A stretch of DNA of 64,000 nucleotides from Mytilinidion resinicola (GCF_010093595.1 NW_022985439.1:510441-574440), one strand, 5' to 3'. Positions 1-11,780 are shown, numbered from the stretch's first letter. Notes: generated by a model from the letters alone, not told the origin. A program made the numbers and translations.

Positions 1-193
1 ACTTTGTTATATGCGTTGTATGCACTGTGTGCCCCTGCCCCTGCCCGCGTGGGTTCCTCCACGGTTCTTGTATGGCTAGTACCATAGGTTGCGGGCTGGC
101 GTTCTCCGCCTTTTCAAGGAACTCCTTCTGAGTTGTTGAGTTCTTGTGGACGTTATACTGTATAATGGTGAGGTTGTTCGGTCGTTCTAACAT
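1..193 (-). mobile_element. Tad-like LINE ORF2, endonuclease N-terminus (cut by window edge)
   Basis: An open frame starts at the ATG at 193-191 and runs off the left edge of the window (about 64 codons). The translation contains LTIIQYNVHK near the start and VLAIQEPWRNP about 30 residues later. These are the first two blocks of the apurinic-type endonuclease domain of Tad/I-clade non-LTR retrotransposons, where ORF2 begins with endonuclease and continues into reverse transcriptase. Only the N-terminus is in the window, so nothing can be said about the reverse transcriptase or activity. The ATG overlaps the stop of an upstream frame that I read as the ORF1 tail. The family call is good; the clade is an inference. 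Confidence 0.72.
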
Positions 194-465
194 TGGCTCA
201 TCTCGGTGTCCTCTTGTTGTTTCTTGGCTTGCCCGTTGTCTACCTGGGTCCTTTGCTCAGCGTGGATCTGTTGGTTGGCTAGGTCGTCTTGTGACGATGG
301 TATTTGAACCTCTCCGCTTGATGTTAGCCAATCGCCTCCGCCGTACGTGGTTTGTGTAGCTAGCTGTGATGATGCTTCCGGCAGCGTAGCTAATCGGTTG
401 GGTCGCGTAAATTGGGCGGGCTGCGTTCCACTTCCGATTCCAAATGCCTCGTTGATGGCGGGTTC
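187..465 (-). pseudogene. probable LINE ORF1 C-terminal remnant
   Basis: A 92-codon frame follows an in-frame TAA at 468-466 and ends in TAG at 189-187. It lies directly upstream of, and overlaps by 7 bases, the start of the LINE ORF2 frame. The translation is Gln/Thr/Ser-rich and has no recognised domain. LINE ORF1 proteins of fungi are often Gln-rich nucleic-acid binders, so position and composition suit an ORF1 tail, but I see no zinc knuckle. The upstream TAA and the AT-rich flank at 480-580 suggest that the element is 5'-truncated or decayed here. Confidence 0.4.
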
Positions 466-581
466 TTAGGTCTATATCCGGCAATATTATATCTTGTAAG
501 CTAATTTATTTGTTATCTTCTTTACTAATTTAGGATAAGTGTTCTATTGCTTAAGTTAGCTCTGTAATATTTCGGTAACTA

Positions 582-3500
582 TTAATCCCGCTCATCCCCA
601 AATACAATTTTCCTGAGCAACTCCTCCTCCCCACTTCTGTGTACAAGCTCCTCAAAAGCCCCCACCCCCTTCCCGCTCAACAACTCCCTCGGTGATCCAA
701 ACTCCACTGCTCTCCCTTCACCCATCACAATTATGCGGTCGAAGTCCGCGATTGTGCTGAGCCGATGCGCGATCACAATAAGAGTACTGTTCCTGAACTC
801 ATCTCTAATGCTAGCTTGGATGAGCTCATCGGTCGCCTTATCCACTGCGGAAGTAGCTTCGTCTAGGACAAGTATCTTCGGGTGTGACAGGATGGCGCGA
901 GCTAGACAGAGTAGCTGGCGCTGGCCCTGAGAGAGATTTTGACCGCTCTCTGAGATGTGGTTGTCGAGAGACGAGAAAGGGTTCACATTTTGCCTACTAT
1001 CACTCTCTGGTACACCTTGCTGTGGAGAGATCAGGTGGACCCTTTGCAGCGCTTCTTGCAGTCTTTCATCAGAGTGTTCCTCGAATGGGTCCAAATTCGA
1101 GCGGACGGTGCCGGAGAAGAGCACCGGGTCTTGAGGAATGATCGCCAAGCGGCTTCGCAGGAGCCTGAGCTTGATGCTTGATATGTCGATGCCGTCAATA
1201 ACGATCTTCCCTTCTCGAGCTTCTAGGAAACGAAAGAGAGCAAGCGTAAAAGACGATTTGCCCGCTCCAGTCCGCCCCACGATCCCAATCCGTTCGTTCG
1301 GCTCGATCGTGAAGCTGAGTTCCCTCAGCACCGGGGGTAAGTCTGGCGCATATCCAATGACGAGGTCTTCTACCTCAAGGCGACCTTCTGCTGGCCAAGC
1401 AGCGGGGACATCGGCGCCGTCTTGACTCTCGATTTCCAACTCGGAGTACTCCACCACTCTTTCAGTAGCATTCATGCCCAACTCCACAGTGCTATACTGC
1501 CTCAGAACCCACATCACAGCCATGGAATATTGGAGCGTAAAGGTCAACGCAAACCCGGCGAGTGGTGCTCCGAGAGACTTCATCGACACCAACAGCAATG
1601 CCATGGCGGTGCTGAAAGCTGCTCCAAGCAGTCCTAGTCGAAATACTAACCACTGGTTGAAAACCCACATGTACCACAGAGAGCTCCCGTAGTTATCGAT
1701 CTTTGCAAACATGTCCGCGATGTACACATCAGTCTTTGAAAAGGCACGGATGGTGCTCACACCAGCCAGAGCGCTGCCGAAAAGGTCGAAGATAGGTGAT
1801 TTCGTAACACTCTCCAACCGTTTCGTTTCACGAGCACCTTCCAAGAAATGAAGAGCAAATCGACTGTTGACACCAATGAGCATTGCCGCAAAGAAAGCCA
1901 TATATGGTGAGACCATGATCCTGTGAAACCTTAGCGTTGCGAATGGATATATATCATGCAAGGCTCAGTTCATGAGAGTCCTCGGAGTCGCTCAATCATA
2001 AGTAATGACTACGAAGAACAAGAGCTTACCCAGCGATCGTTATACCAATCACCCGCAACGCATAGTTGATCACCATTGCAACTGCCGTACTCATTTCGGA
2101 GTCAATGACTCGAAAGTCGGTTGTAAATCTGTTCAGCACTCTGCCAATGGGAACAGTATCGAGCCATCTGATTGGTGCGCGCAGAACTGCATGCGTAAAG
2201 TCGTGGAACAAGACTCGGCTTGCTATAGTTGACGCTTTGAAGACGACATAATATCTTACAGCGCCCTCAACGCATAGCAACAGAGAGATGCCGATATAGA
2301 CTATGAGATAATATCGCAGGTCTGGGTCGAGGTCCACAGCCTTCAATGGCCGAGTCGTGATATTGTAGCTAGGAGCATTTCTCGAAAGTCCCGTGATCAT
2401 GGCTTTTGGACTGTAACTGTCGGTCCACATTGCCAGCCACAAGTACTGTCCGTAGAAAGTGTGTTAGCATTCCACTTCAAAAGGCTTCAGTTATTCTTGA
2501 AGACAAGGCTTTTGATATCCTCGAGAAAGTAGAGTCACACACCTGACCAAGGAGTCCGGCTTCAAAAATAGCGAAAGCCAGGACGATAATAGCCCAGAAC
2601 CAGAAGCCACCTCCAGCGGACATGTAGCGCCGGTAGACGGCCCAGGAGATACGCCCACGCATGGTCGTCTCGTCTTCCACAAACTTCTTGGGGATAGCTT
2701 TCGGTCCGACGGAAAGCCCTCCGTCATCAATTTTGTCCGACCTTGCGCTGATCGTAGAATGTCGCCGTCTTTCGGCTCCATGGCTGCCGTTCAATCGTCC
2801 CTCAGTTTTTGCCGACGATGAGGCTCGTCGATGTTCATGTATGGGAAGATTAGGAAATGTATCACCATCTTCGGTATCAGAAACAGCATCTTCTTCATCT
2901 TTCAGGATTTCGTCCAGCTTGCCCCTTGCCCGAAGTTCCTCCACTAAGCCGGCTTGGTCGACCGTACCTTTGTTTAAGTGGACTGAGTACTTCGTTCTGG
3001 GAAGACACAAGCTTGCATGATGCGTGACAATGATTCTCGTTCGGTTCTGGCCGAGCTCCCCCGCGATGGCGTTTTCTAGCAAGTGGAGACCCACATGAGC
3101 ATCTACGGCACTGAAAATATCATCCATGATGAGGGTCCCTGCGCGTGAGTAAAGCGCTCGAGCGAGTGTAATCCTCCAGCGTTGACCACCGCTAAGATTG
3201 ATGCCGTGGGCGCCAATTTCTGTCATGTCTCCGTCGGAAAGAAGGAGAAGATCTTGGTGTAACGCACAGGCAGATAATACCTTTTGATAGCGGCTCTCAT
3301 CGAAAGGTAAGCCGAAAAGGACATTGTCCCTGAAGGTACGATTCTCAATCCAGGGTTGCTGACTGACGAAGGCAACAGCTGGCTTTATAATCCAATTAGA
3401 TGATGTAGCTGTTCCATCATACCTATCATTCAGCGGAGGCGATGTGGGAACAGTAACTGTGCCCTCCAAGATCTCAACCTCACCAAGAATAGCAGCGAGC

Positions 3501-5913
3501 AAAAGACTTTTTCCAGATCCAGTCTTTCCAGAGATTACACTGAGCTCATTGGCTGGGAACGAGATGTTGATATTCTTGAGAATGAAGGTTTGGTCGTCTA
3601 CATCCTTGTCTGATGGCCACGCAACGCTCGCGTTGGAAAAGGATATGCAATCCCCATTGACAGTGTTATTAGTTTTCTCCGGAGCATTAAGGTATCTTTC
3701 AATTCGTTCAAGGCTAATCCATGCATTGATTACGTTCGTAGTGAGCTCCGGAATCCAAGACATTGTGGCCTGCAGTTGACCCAATAAGCTGATGGTGGTG
3801 AAGGCAACAGACGCGGAAAGAGTTCCATAAATTATTGCGTACACTGAGATAGATATGGAAGATAGGATCACGGGTCCAGTGAGCCAGGAAAAGATGAGGA
3901 CAACATCTGCTCGAAAACCAGTCCATATGGCATCGAGTTCGAGATTGCGAACGGCCATGATCTTAGCCTGCCAACGGTCTTCTTGAGCAGAAAGTTTTAT
4001 CTGACGTATGCCAGCTAAGGTCTCGTTTAAGATTGCCAATTTTCGGTCCCTGGCTTTCATAAGATCGTCCTGTTCAATGTGAGAATTTGTCGAACACACT
4101 TTCACTAGATGAAATCCAAGTGACCCAACGCAGAGGGAACCACACATAGGCCTGGGGCAATCGTCGATATTGGTGAAACATCAGAACGTACCTGCGCATT
4201 GGTATACTTTCGAACAAAATACCCGGTGATCGGAAAGATCACCAGTTGCCCTGCCATACCCGCGAGTAACGGTCGCCATCTAGAACCCAAGCATGTATTA
4301 GCGACCTCGGGTCTATGTTGGTATCTCAGTTTTGAAAGAGCTTACCCAATGAGAAGAGCAAGGAATGTAAGAGACATAGCCATTTTGAGAATGGTTAGGA
4401 GGAAGAAATTTTGGTAAATTGCGGTTTCTGAGATTCTCGCGGCATCGAACCCGACTAGATTTATCGTTCCCTGTCGAGTTTTCTGGACGTATTCTGTTTG
4501 ATCATCTTGTGGCCCAGACTCTGGATTCTTGTCGGAATCTCCACTTTGGATTTTCGTGGCTGTGTCTTCCTTCTCTGCCCCTTTGACGTCTTTGCGCCTC
4601 ATAGATTTTGAGAATATCAGCGCCATGAGCTGAATCCGCATCGGCACGAAGACGAATGCGCGGCTTGAGTACCTTGGAATAGCATGGTCAGACAAGGTGG
4701 AGCACGCTGGAAGGTCCCACTCACCACATATAGGTCTCACCCAAAGTATTAAGCAGCAGAAAGAAACCCAATCCGACAGCCCAAGAGAGGGAAGACACGC
4801 TTGCGGCTGCTCCGGGCGATTGGGCTTCGAGAGATCGCAATAGTTTGTACAGAGAGATTTGAGGCATGAACTCGAGCACGGCAAGGATCATTGTGATTAG
4901 ATGCTGCCACAAGATAGCAGGTCCATGTGCCATGATGACAAGCTTTGCGAGTTTTGCCGTGCGTTTTTCTTCATTGAAAGAGTCATGCAACTCTTTGGCT
5001 CTTGTATTATGGTCCATTGTAGGCAGATCATCTACGGCCAGTTTCTGATGTGATACGATGAATGTTAAGAGCGAGTTTACCCATGAGAACGTCATGTGAC
5101 TCAGTGCCGACACTGTCCACTGTCGATCCACGATTTTGCCTTCGTGGAAGACGTCGGGCCGGCGAGGAAACGTGAGACAAACGAGGAAACCGAGGGCAAA
5201 TAATAGCAGATTCGCTAAGAGAAGTTCCCGTTTATGAGAGGAAGTGTTCCAGATATTATGCCGCAGGAAGACGGTTGAGAGTAGCACAGCTTGTTCGAGA
5301 GCTCCTAAGAAAGCGAACCTGTATCGCTTCACTGGATCATGAGTTAGAGCAATAGCGACAGCCTGGGTAAAGAAGATTGCCTAGGATGTGGTTAGCTTGA
5401 ACCACAATTTGCATCTTGAATTCAACGACAAGACGAGTCTTGGGCGAGAGGACGCAACGCGTACGACCTGAAGTGACGCAGTTGGAGAACCGGCATCGCT
5501 GTGTGCGGAAGGAGACAGCTGTGAGGAGCTTGAAGCCCAGTGAGGTCGGCATTCGAGAGAAAGAAGGCGAAAAATAACGGGCGACTCACATAGGCTGAAA
5601 AGTTCAGCCATTCTGCCACTACGTGCTCCAATTCGCTGCTCGATGCCGTCCGCGTGTCCAATACCGCGAGTGTGAGGGATAGGGCTGCCGCGGCAATGGA
5701 CGAGAGCAACAGGACGGCGCGCTGCAGTTTACACGAGGAGAAGTCTCGTTGGCTTTCCACTGTCGCACTCCCATCGTTGTCGACGTAGAGATTGTTGTTA
5801 CCAGGCCACGTGAGGTTGTTCTTGACGCGGGTGAGGTTTTCGAGACTCGGGACAGTTGCGATCGCCACGAAGGCAAGGGCTAGCGTAGCAACTACCAGCT
5901 CCCAGGACACCAT
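582..5913 (-). CDS. ABCC-family (MRP/Ycf1-type) ABC transporter
   Basis: This is a full-length ABC exporter of the multidrug-resistance-associated class, expected in the vacuolar or plasma membrane and moving conjugates or drugs. Exons read as 5913-5590, one uncertain exon near 5.4-5.56 kb, 5362-4725, 4672-4346, 4279-4192, 4069-2543, 2445-2030 and 1920-582; from 5362 onward the phases all agree (1,444 codons plus stop). The N-terminal hydrophobic TMD0 is followed by TMD1. NBD1 has Walker A GKTGSGKS, signature LSGGQ and a Walker B ending MDDIFSAVD, with Asp where the catalytic Glu would be, as is usual in NBD1 of ABCC proteins. TMD2 is followed by NBD2 with GRTGAGKSS, LSQGQ, LDEATSAVD and the H-loop IAHRLST. 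An asymmetric ATPase pair of this type is typical of ABCC. Substrate unknown; the second exon could not be pinned. Confidence 0.9.
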
Positions 5914-6314
5914 GGTGGATAGAACTCGACGGTGCTGAGCTTGTGTACTGCAAAAGTGAATTTACACATCTTTTTAATGTGGTTTTTCTGGTTGCGCCCT
6001 TTTCCGTAACGCAATAATGGATGACTCAAACGAACAATGCCGCCAAGAGGCAACCCGGACCAGTTAGGTAGGTGCATGCACTGTTGATCTGCAGGCCTCC
6101 GGGCACAGAATCACAATTTTTCAATGAGGTGAGTGAAATTCTATATTGCTGTTGAGGGCAAATGACAGCCATGCTCATGGTCTAAACAGATCTCTGCAGA
6201 ACACTAAGATGCACACAATTCAAAAAATCAAAAATCTATGTCCATTTCCAGGGTATTGATTTCAAACCAAAACGTTCCACCGGGTATACTCGTCTAAGCG
6301 TTGGGTGGGTAAGC
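5914..6314. other. spacer between the ABCC gene start and the ZIP gene end
   Basis: This 401-bp spacer should hold the ABCC promoter and the 3' end of the ZIP gene, which are both on the minus strand. I see no further gene or repeat. Confidence 0.6.
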
Positions 6315-7621
6315 TCATGCCCATTTCCCCAGTAGAGCCATTATGCCTGCATCTTGTTAGCAATGAGCAACGTTTAGTATTGAGTGGAGTTGCTTACCTG
6401 CACCTACACACATCAACCCAAACGCACTTAGAACAACCTTGATAGGCGCCTTCTGCATGTACGGGCTGAACATGAATTCGTGCGCCATAAGCTCGACTAA
6501 GCCAGTGTAGATCAAGATCCCGGCGCTGATGGAGTCGAAGACACCATTGACAATCAAGGTCGTTTGGGACCCTGGCGGGTATGATTTGCGCACCGCGAGG
6601 CCGATGGCAATGGCAATGGGCGTCGATAGCCCATACCCAATCCCGAGGATGTAGGGCGTCCACCGCTTAGAGTTTGGCCACGGTACGGTAGCAAGTCGCG
6701 AGCCAAGACCAAGGCCTTCAAATGTTTGGTGGAATACTAATACGACATAAAGGGTCCTGAACTCCGCGCCAGAGACCGCCAGTGTCAGGCCGATAAAGAT
6801 TGAGTGGAAGATGACGCCAAACTCGAGGATAAAGATTGCGGTCAACTGAGCTTCGTACGACTCCGGCGCCAAGCCCTTCTGTTGCCAGTCAGGCTCGACA
6901 TCAGCGTTGTCAGTGTGTTCGCGCGCGTGGCCTAGATGGTCCTCTCCAGGGGCGTGGTGGTTGGAAGTGGGACTGAGGGTTCCGTCTTCCTTTCGCGCTT
7001 CTAGGATGCTCAGTTCATCCCCGTGACTGCTGCCACGAGTCTGAACGACGTCGTGGCTATGAGCGTGTCCGTCGGAGTCGTGACTGTGAGCTCCTCCAAA
7101 GTTTCCATATCGCATGGTCATCAGTTCGAGGAAGAACAGGACGATGATGGTCATGAGTACTATGCCCTCAACCCAGTCATAGCTGGTAATGGGACCGGTC
7201 AGACACGGATTTGTGAGAGCCTCATTGGCAGGAGCCAGCAACTAGGCCGAGTCAGGAGTGATGAGAGCAAGCAGAGGAAGTAGCAGACTTACATGAATGA
7301 AGGCAGTGGCAACGATAATGCCAGAGCCAAAGTATTTGGTAACGAAAAAGGCCCAGTCGGGCACGCCGAGGCCTCTGTGCCGATGAGCGTAGACCGGAAA
7401 GGTTGCACCTGGTGAATAGCATTAGTGAAAGGGCGTAACATGGGCTCGGCAGACACCTTACCCATGAGCGATCCAAGGAGGATCACGAAGACGGCGGAAA
7501 CACGCAGGCCTATCCTGCCGTCGAACTCGTTCGAGGTGTCGCAATGGCCCGGGGTTCCGATGAGATCGTCGTCACTTTGCTGGCGGGCCACGAGGCGGGC
7601 GACGTCGTGGGCAAAGTCCAT
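6315..7621 (-). CDS. ZIP-family zinc/iron transporter
   Basis: A plasma-membrane divalent-cation uptake permease of the Zrt1/Zrt2 class. Four exons (7621-7462, 7408-7293, 7241-6398, 6346-6315) give 383 residues, the usual size for fungal ZIPs. The ATG at 7621 begins MDFAHDVARL; frames upstream are proline-rich and were not used. The first membrane region contains KYFGSGIIVATAFIH. A His-rich cytosolic loop (HSHDSDGHAHSHD) follows and is the classic metal-binding loop. Membrane segment IV carries IFHSIFIGLTLAV and segment V carries FHQTFEGLGLGSRL, with the paired His/Glu residues that bind the metal. The last exon encodes the short tail GIMALLGKWA that ends most fungal ZIPs. Zinc specificity is inferred from the family, not shown. 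Confidence 0.92.
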
Positions 7622-8331
7622 GGCGCTGGGTGGGCGGTACAGGACGGCGCACGGCGTACCACGGTAGACAATCACAGGCGACACAAAAGGCTGCACTGGC
7701 GGTGGTGGCACGGGTGGGCGCTTGAGGATATAGACAGATGCAGGGGACGAGTGCCGCGGAGGGCTGCAGCGAGAGTAATTGAAGGCGCGACTGATGAGCA
7801 CCCTGATGAGTTTTTTGCTGGCCCGTCAGCAAGCATCAAGCGCAAGAGTGCGGCGGCGGAGACAGCTGCAGCGCTTGGGGGAGCGTGGCTCATGCCGGCA
7901 AGGACAAATGGCAGCTTGGTGTTGAGTACCATGATGTCCACCACCGCGGGCAGCCTGCGTTCCCAGCGTGGCCGTTTGTCGCATAACTCCAGGGACCTGA
8001 AGGCCATTGCTGGGCCAGAGCAGCAGACAACTGGCACAAAGACGCCTTGTAGTCTGCTCTGGATTGAAGGGTGCCACAAGGCCTTTCCAAGGTCCCGAAG
8101 CCAGAGGGTAGTTCTCGAACTCGGCTGCGTGCTTCTAGCGAAGGGCGTCGTTTTCTTTCGTCAGCACGCCAGGATGCCCTCCCCTGTCGCGCCAGCCTTC
8201 GACTCGGCTTTGCTTCACCGGGCCCGCAATCTTCAGCCTCGTCGGCGACATGCCACTTCGCCCCGCCAAGACAGGACTGAGAACTGAGAGACACCCGAGC
8301 AGGGTGCTCCTGTGTTTCTCGTCTATCCTTC

Positions 8332-8540
8332 CACGCAGGGCATAGGAAAAGTGGCACTCCATTCTAGAGCAAGCTGTCTCCTATCTGCCACTGTCTGGGG
8401 TGCTTTAACGAGTTTCCACCCAGTCCAAGGCGAAAGGGGGGTTCTATCTCATTCGGATTCCCGAAATGCATTGGAGTACCCCAAGCAGTGGCAGACAGCT
8501 GTACACCCGGGCAGAGCACTTGGTGAGTGTGTCCACCAGA
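8332..8540 (-). repeat. repeat A copy 1 (foldback MITE, loop-inverted isomer)
   Basis: A copy of the recurring 230-240-bp foldback element. The left end reads CACGCAGGGCATAGGAAAAG and the hairpin stem CTGCCACTGTCTGGGGTGC is mirrored by CCCCAAGCAGTGGCAG on the right. The left side here matches the right arm of the 14.2-kb copy in reverse complement, and the right side matches its left arm, while the central loop keeps the same window orientation. Relative to its arms the loop is therefore inverted, as in the 40.6-kb copy. The outer right end is eroded. Confidence 0.75.
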
Positions 8541-8649
8541 CTGGCAGACATTTGCGATGATTGGGAAAAGGCCCGGTGGGAAGGCTCCAGGACGAGTTCT
8601 ACCAAGTACTTTGTTAGCTAACACGCACAGAGAACAGGGCGACGAAGGC

Positions 8650-9069
8650 TCAACTGCGTCCCAACTCGTACCATCTTAATCTCCGAAGTAGAGGCTCCAT
8701 TGTATAAGAGCGGCCATATCCAATCTTAGAAGGCCTCTTACAAAGTGCAACTCCGCCATCAGTGGCTAGGACCCAAGAAACCCAAATGCGGGGAAGACGC
8801 GTGACGGCCAGGAACGTCATCGAGATCGGAGATCTGCCGCCATGGCAATCTCGACAATCTGCTCCCGTCATCGACAGCGCCGCAACGTTGGACTTAGCGC
8901 GAGTCGTGATGGAGAAGTGCTTGGCCGCCAGCGAGCTTGATCCGAGCCTCTCTTCTGTGCTATCATACACAGCTCGAGCATCTACATGAACGGCGCGGAG
9001 CCGAATTCCACCAGCTCCCGAGCTAGTAAAGTAGTGTGAGAGGCTCCGTGAAGACTCCTCGCCACTCAT
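8650..9069 (-). CDS. hypothetical protein, low support
   Basis: An ATG-initiated frame of 139 codons without a recognised domain. It is divergent from the opsin gene, with 243 bp between the two starts, so a shared promoter is possible. The N-terminus (MSGEESSRSLSHYFTSSG) is not a signal peptide, and no membrane segment is obvious. Composition is only weakly protein-like and there is no family support. It may be a chance frame. Confidence 0.2.
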   Translation of the reverse strand: MSGEESSRSLSHYFTSSGAGGIRLRAVHVDARAVYDSTEERLGSSSLAAKHFSITTRAKSNVAALSMTGADCRDCHGGRSPISMTFLAVTRLPRIWVSWVLATDGGVALCKRPSKIGYGRSYTMEPLLRRLRWYELGRS

Positions 9070-9239
9070 CCAATGAAATCAACACGGTTAGCCAGACGCG
9101 GCGGCCAGAGTCACAAGCTCTCTTACATGACGTACAAGATACTCGCATCTATAAGCTCTTTCCGAGCAATGCCTGCCGCTAGTAGCTACCTCCCCACTGC
9201 ATCATTCCTGCTTCTCCGCAGCTGCCTAAAGTTCCTCCC

Positions 9240-9247
9240 TTTATAAA
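9240..9247 (+). promoter_or_regulatory. TATA-like box of the opsin gene
   Basis: TTTATAAA lies 66 bp upstream of the opsin ATG in a pyrimidine-rich leader. Spacing fits a fungal core promoter. This is motif-only evidence. Confidence 0.45.
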
Positions 9248-9312
9248 GGCTGTGCACCCTCGCGCGGGCTGTCTCTAACCCAAATTCTTTCTCCTTAATT
9301 AACCTCAGCATC

Positions 9313-10309
9313 ATGATTGATCCCATCCAAGCCATGAAGACTAGCGTTGCTCCAATCCCCAGCGTCGTCCCAGACCGCCCCGAGTACCAGCACGTCCACG
9401 AATCTGGCTCACGGACACTATGGGTCGTCTTCGTGATCATGATCATTGCCTCCATAGCATTTGCGGGCATGTCCTGGCGGGTCCCTGTGGTACGGTCCCA
9501 TCATTCGGCATTGGCCTCGCTGTCCAGCACTAACATCACCAATAGTCTAAACGGCTCTACTACGTTTTGACAACCATGATCACCATCTTCGCTTCCATAT
9601 CGTACTTCGCAATGGCAACCGGCCATGGTATCAGCTACAACCACATCCGGGTCCGCGAATCTCACCACCATGTCCCCGACACTTTCCACGACGTCTACCG
9701 CCAGGTCTTCTGGGCCCGATACGTTGATTGGAGCGTTACCACGCCGCTCCTCCTCATCGACCTTGGCCTTCTCGCCGGTCTCAACGGCGCACACTTGCTC
9801 ATGGCTGTTGTTGCCGATGTCATTATGATCCTTACGGGCCTCTTCGCTGCCTTTGGCTCCGAGGGAACGCCTCAGAAGTGGGGTTGGTACACCATTGCCT
9901 GCATTGCATATCTGGTCGTTGTCTGGCATCTAGCTATTAATGGGCGCGTTACTTCGAAGGCCAAGGGCTCTAAGGTTGGAAAGTTCTTCATCGCGATTGC
10001 AGGTTTCACTGTCATCATCTGGACTCTCTATCCAATTGTCTGGGGCATTTCGGTAAGTGGTCTCCACGGTTTGCTCTGCATCTTGAAATGTACTAAATAT
10101 GATTACAGGATGGCTCTCGCAAGATGTCTGTAGACTCGGAGATCATCGCCTACGCTGTTCTGGATATTCTTGCCAAGCCAGTGTTCGGCGCCTGGCTCTT
10201 GATCACCCATGCCAGATTGCCAGAGACAGACATCGACCTTGGCGGGTTTTGGTCCAATGGCCTCGGCGGCGAGGGTGCGCTTCGTCTCAATGATGAGGAC
10301 GGTGCCTGA
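9313..10309 (+). CDS. microbial (type I) rhodopsin, CarO/NOP-1-like
   Basis: A seven-helix retinal protein of the fungal rhodopsin family. Exons 9313-9486, 9546-10052 and 10109-10309 give 293 residues; both introns (59 and 56 bp) restore conserved sequence across the junction. Helix C reads ARYVDWSVTTPLLLIDLGLL, with the counter-ion Asp119, Thr123 and proton-donor Asp130 at the spacing of bacteriorhodopsin Asp85/Thr89/Asp96. Helix G reads VLDILAKPVFGAW, with Asp246 and the Schiff-base Lys250 (equivalent to Asp212/Lys216). This DTD set is that of outward proton pumps; auxiliary fungal opsins usually alter it. The aromatic retinal-pocket segment WTLYPIVWGIS is also present. No carotenoid genes (carB, carRA, carX) are visible, so retinal supply must come from elsewhere. 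Light regulation is likely for the family but not shown here. Confidence 0.93.
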
Positions 10310-11044
10310 ATGTCGGTCACGGCCTAGAGGACCCGGGCTTTTCCCTTAGCACAGACTGGAAAAAGTAAAAGCAGTTTCTGATTGATACAGCGTTGAGGGG
10401 GCTTAGTGTTTGGAGTGTTTACTCTCTTCATACTGGCCATAAGGTTTACAGATTAATTGTGCAATGAATATTAAGTATGCTTACGCGTCTCCCATCAACA
10501 TAAGAAGCGAGAGTAATAACATCACTCGCACGTGTCTTAAATTGGGATCCAGGAGCATATTCTCATAAGTGTCCTAGTTCACGGCTTCAAGCTGTGGATA
10601 TATTGTTGTGCCATAGTGAGCAGGGTAACACACCACTGTAAGTCTTGTAGATGGCTCGGCTGATCTGTACAACCCAAGCGAGGTCCCCCCTTACCTAGAA
10701 ATTGAAATCCTGACGCGCGTGTAGACAGCTTCTATGGAGTAAGTACCTATAATTCGATCTCTATTTGAAGGTTACAGTGATAAGCTATAAGCCTGTGCAC
10801 ACTCGTTTACCACTACTTGGGATACTCCTATAAACTTTTAAAAGCTAGGTTTGTTGTCAATGCTCCCAAAAGAACCAGACTAATGGCCTGATACTGTACC
10901 AAAGGCCGGCCAGACCTTCCAACCTTGGTTAAGAAAACGACTGTTTTCATCGCTCCTTGCTCGTCTTGAACGCTCCCGATACATCAGAAAGCAGAGACCA
11001 TACATCACTAGCTGTGAAGATTCTCAAGCAGCTTATATCACGCA
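10310..11044. other. spacer after the opsin gene
   Basis: About 735 bp that should hold the opsin 3' UTR and the promoter of the next plus-strand gene. I see no frame with support and no repeat shared with the other spacers. Confidence 0.5.
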
Positions 11045-11780
11045 ATGAAGAGAAGCCTGCTCGTTGCCTCCATGGCGCTGCTCGGGCTTGCGTAAGTCGA
11101 CGCTGCTGCAAGTACCGGAAAAGGCTCTAATCATGCACAGGTGGCCTTCGCCTCTCCCAGACGCAGACTCCACGTGTACGATTACCACCAGGAAGAGGCC
11201 ATCCTTTGAGACCAACTGCACTTTTTACGCTAAGACAAAGACATGGACTCGATACATCGACTGCGGTGGATGTGCGCTTACAACAAAGTACTACGGCCTT
11301 GGACTTGTAAGTGTACTATTGGAGTGCTGTATCTAGACCTTTGGGCTGATAGCTGACCCTCATGCACAGCCCTGCCGAGCATCTACGACTATTGAAGGCG
11401 TCGCCCATGTGACTGAGACTTCTTGCGAAGCGTCTAGGCCAACGGAGCTGATGGATGGCGTTGCATCAGTCACGCCCACTCCTACGCCTCAGGCGGAACT
11501 CACGCCAGAGGACAAGCCTTCAACCACGGCCGCGTCTCCAGCTCCCACGTGCACCCAATTCGTGTTCCCCAAGATGATGGACGAGAACTTCACCGAGGGC
11601 GTATGCCATGAGTACCCGGGCACGTCAACAACAACCACATATACGGACTGTGGAGGCTGCGCGTTGGAGACGTTTGCCTTTGGGCCTGGCCCGGTACTGA
11701 CCCCTTGCACGGCGACGGTGACGGAGGAATACTGGTCAGTCATGACAGAGACCGCGTGCGAGACGTCTGGGTTGCTATAA
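11045..11780 (+). CDS. small secreted Cys-rich protein with internal duplication
   Basis: Three exons (11045-11091, 11141-11306, 11370-11780) encode 207 residues. The N-terminus MKRSLLVASMALLGLA is a clear signal peptide. The mature part holds two related modules joined by a Pro/Thr-rich linker. Each has a Cys, then YxDCGGCAL, then a Gly-rich turn and PC, and ends V-x-ETxCExS (TETSCEAS and TETACETS). One potential N-glycosylation site sits in each module (NCT, NFT). The first exon encodes only the signal peptide, a common arrangement for secreted fungal proteins. I do not recognise a family. It could be an extracellular or cell-wall-associated protein or an effector-like protein; nothing in the sequence decides. 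Confidence 0.75.

Larger units (their letters stand above)
7622..9312. other. 1.7-kb spacer with repeat A copy and opsin promoter
   Basis: This interval separates the divergent ZIP (-) and opsin (+) genes. It contains a repeat A copy at about 8332-8540, a low-confidence minus-strand frame at 8650-9069 and a TATA-like box close to the opsin. The overlapping long frames around 7.5-8.4 kb on both strands are shadows of GC-rich sequence and lack gene-like features. Confidence 0.6.

Noticed and set aside
7544..8287. 247-codon plus-strand frame
   Set aside because: Antisense to the ZIP first exon and its promoter; no motif, and it overlaps equally long minus-strand frames.
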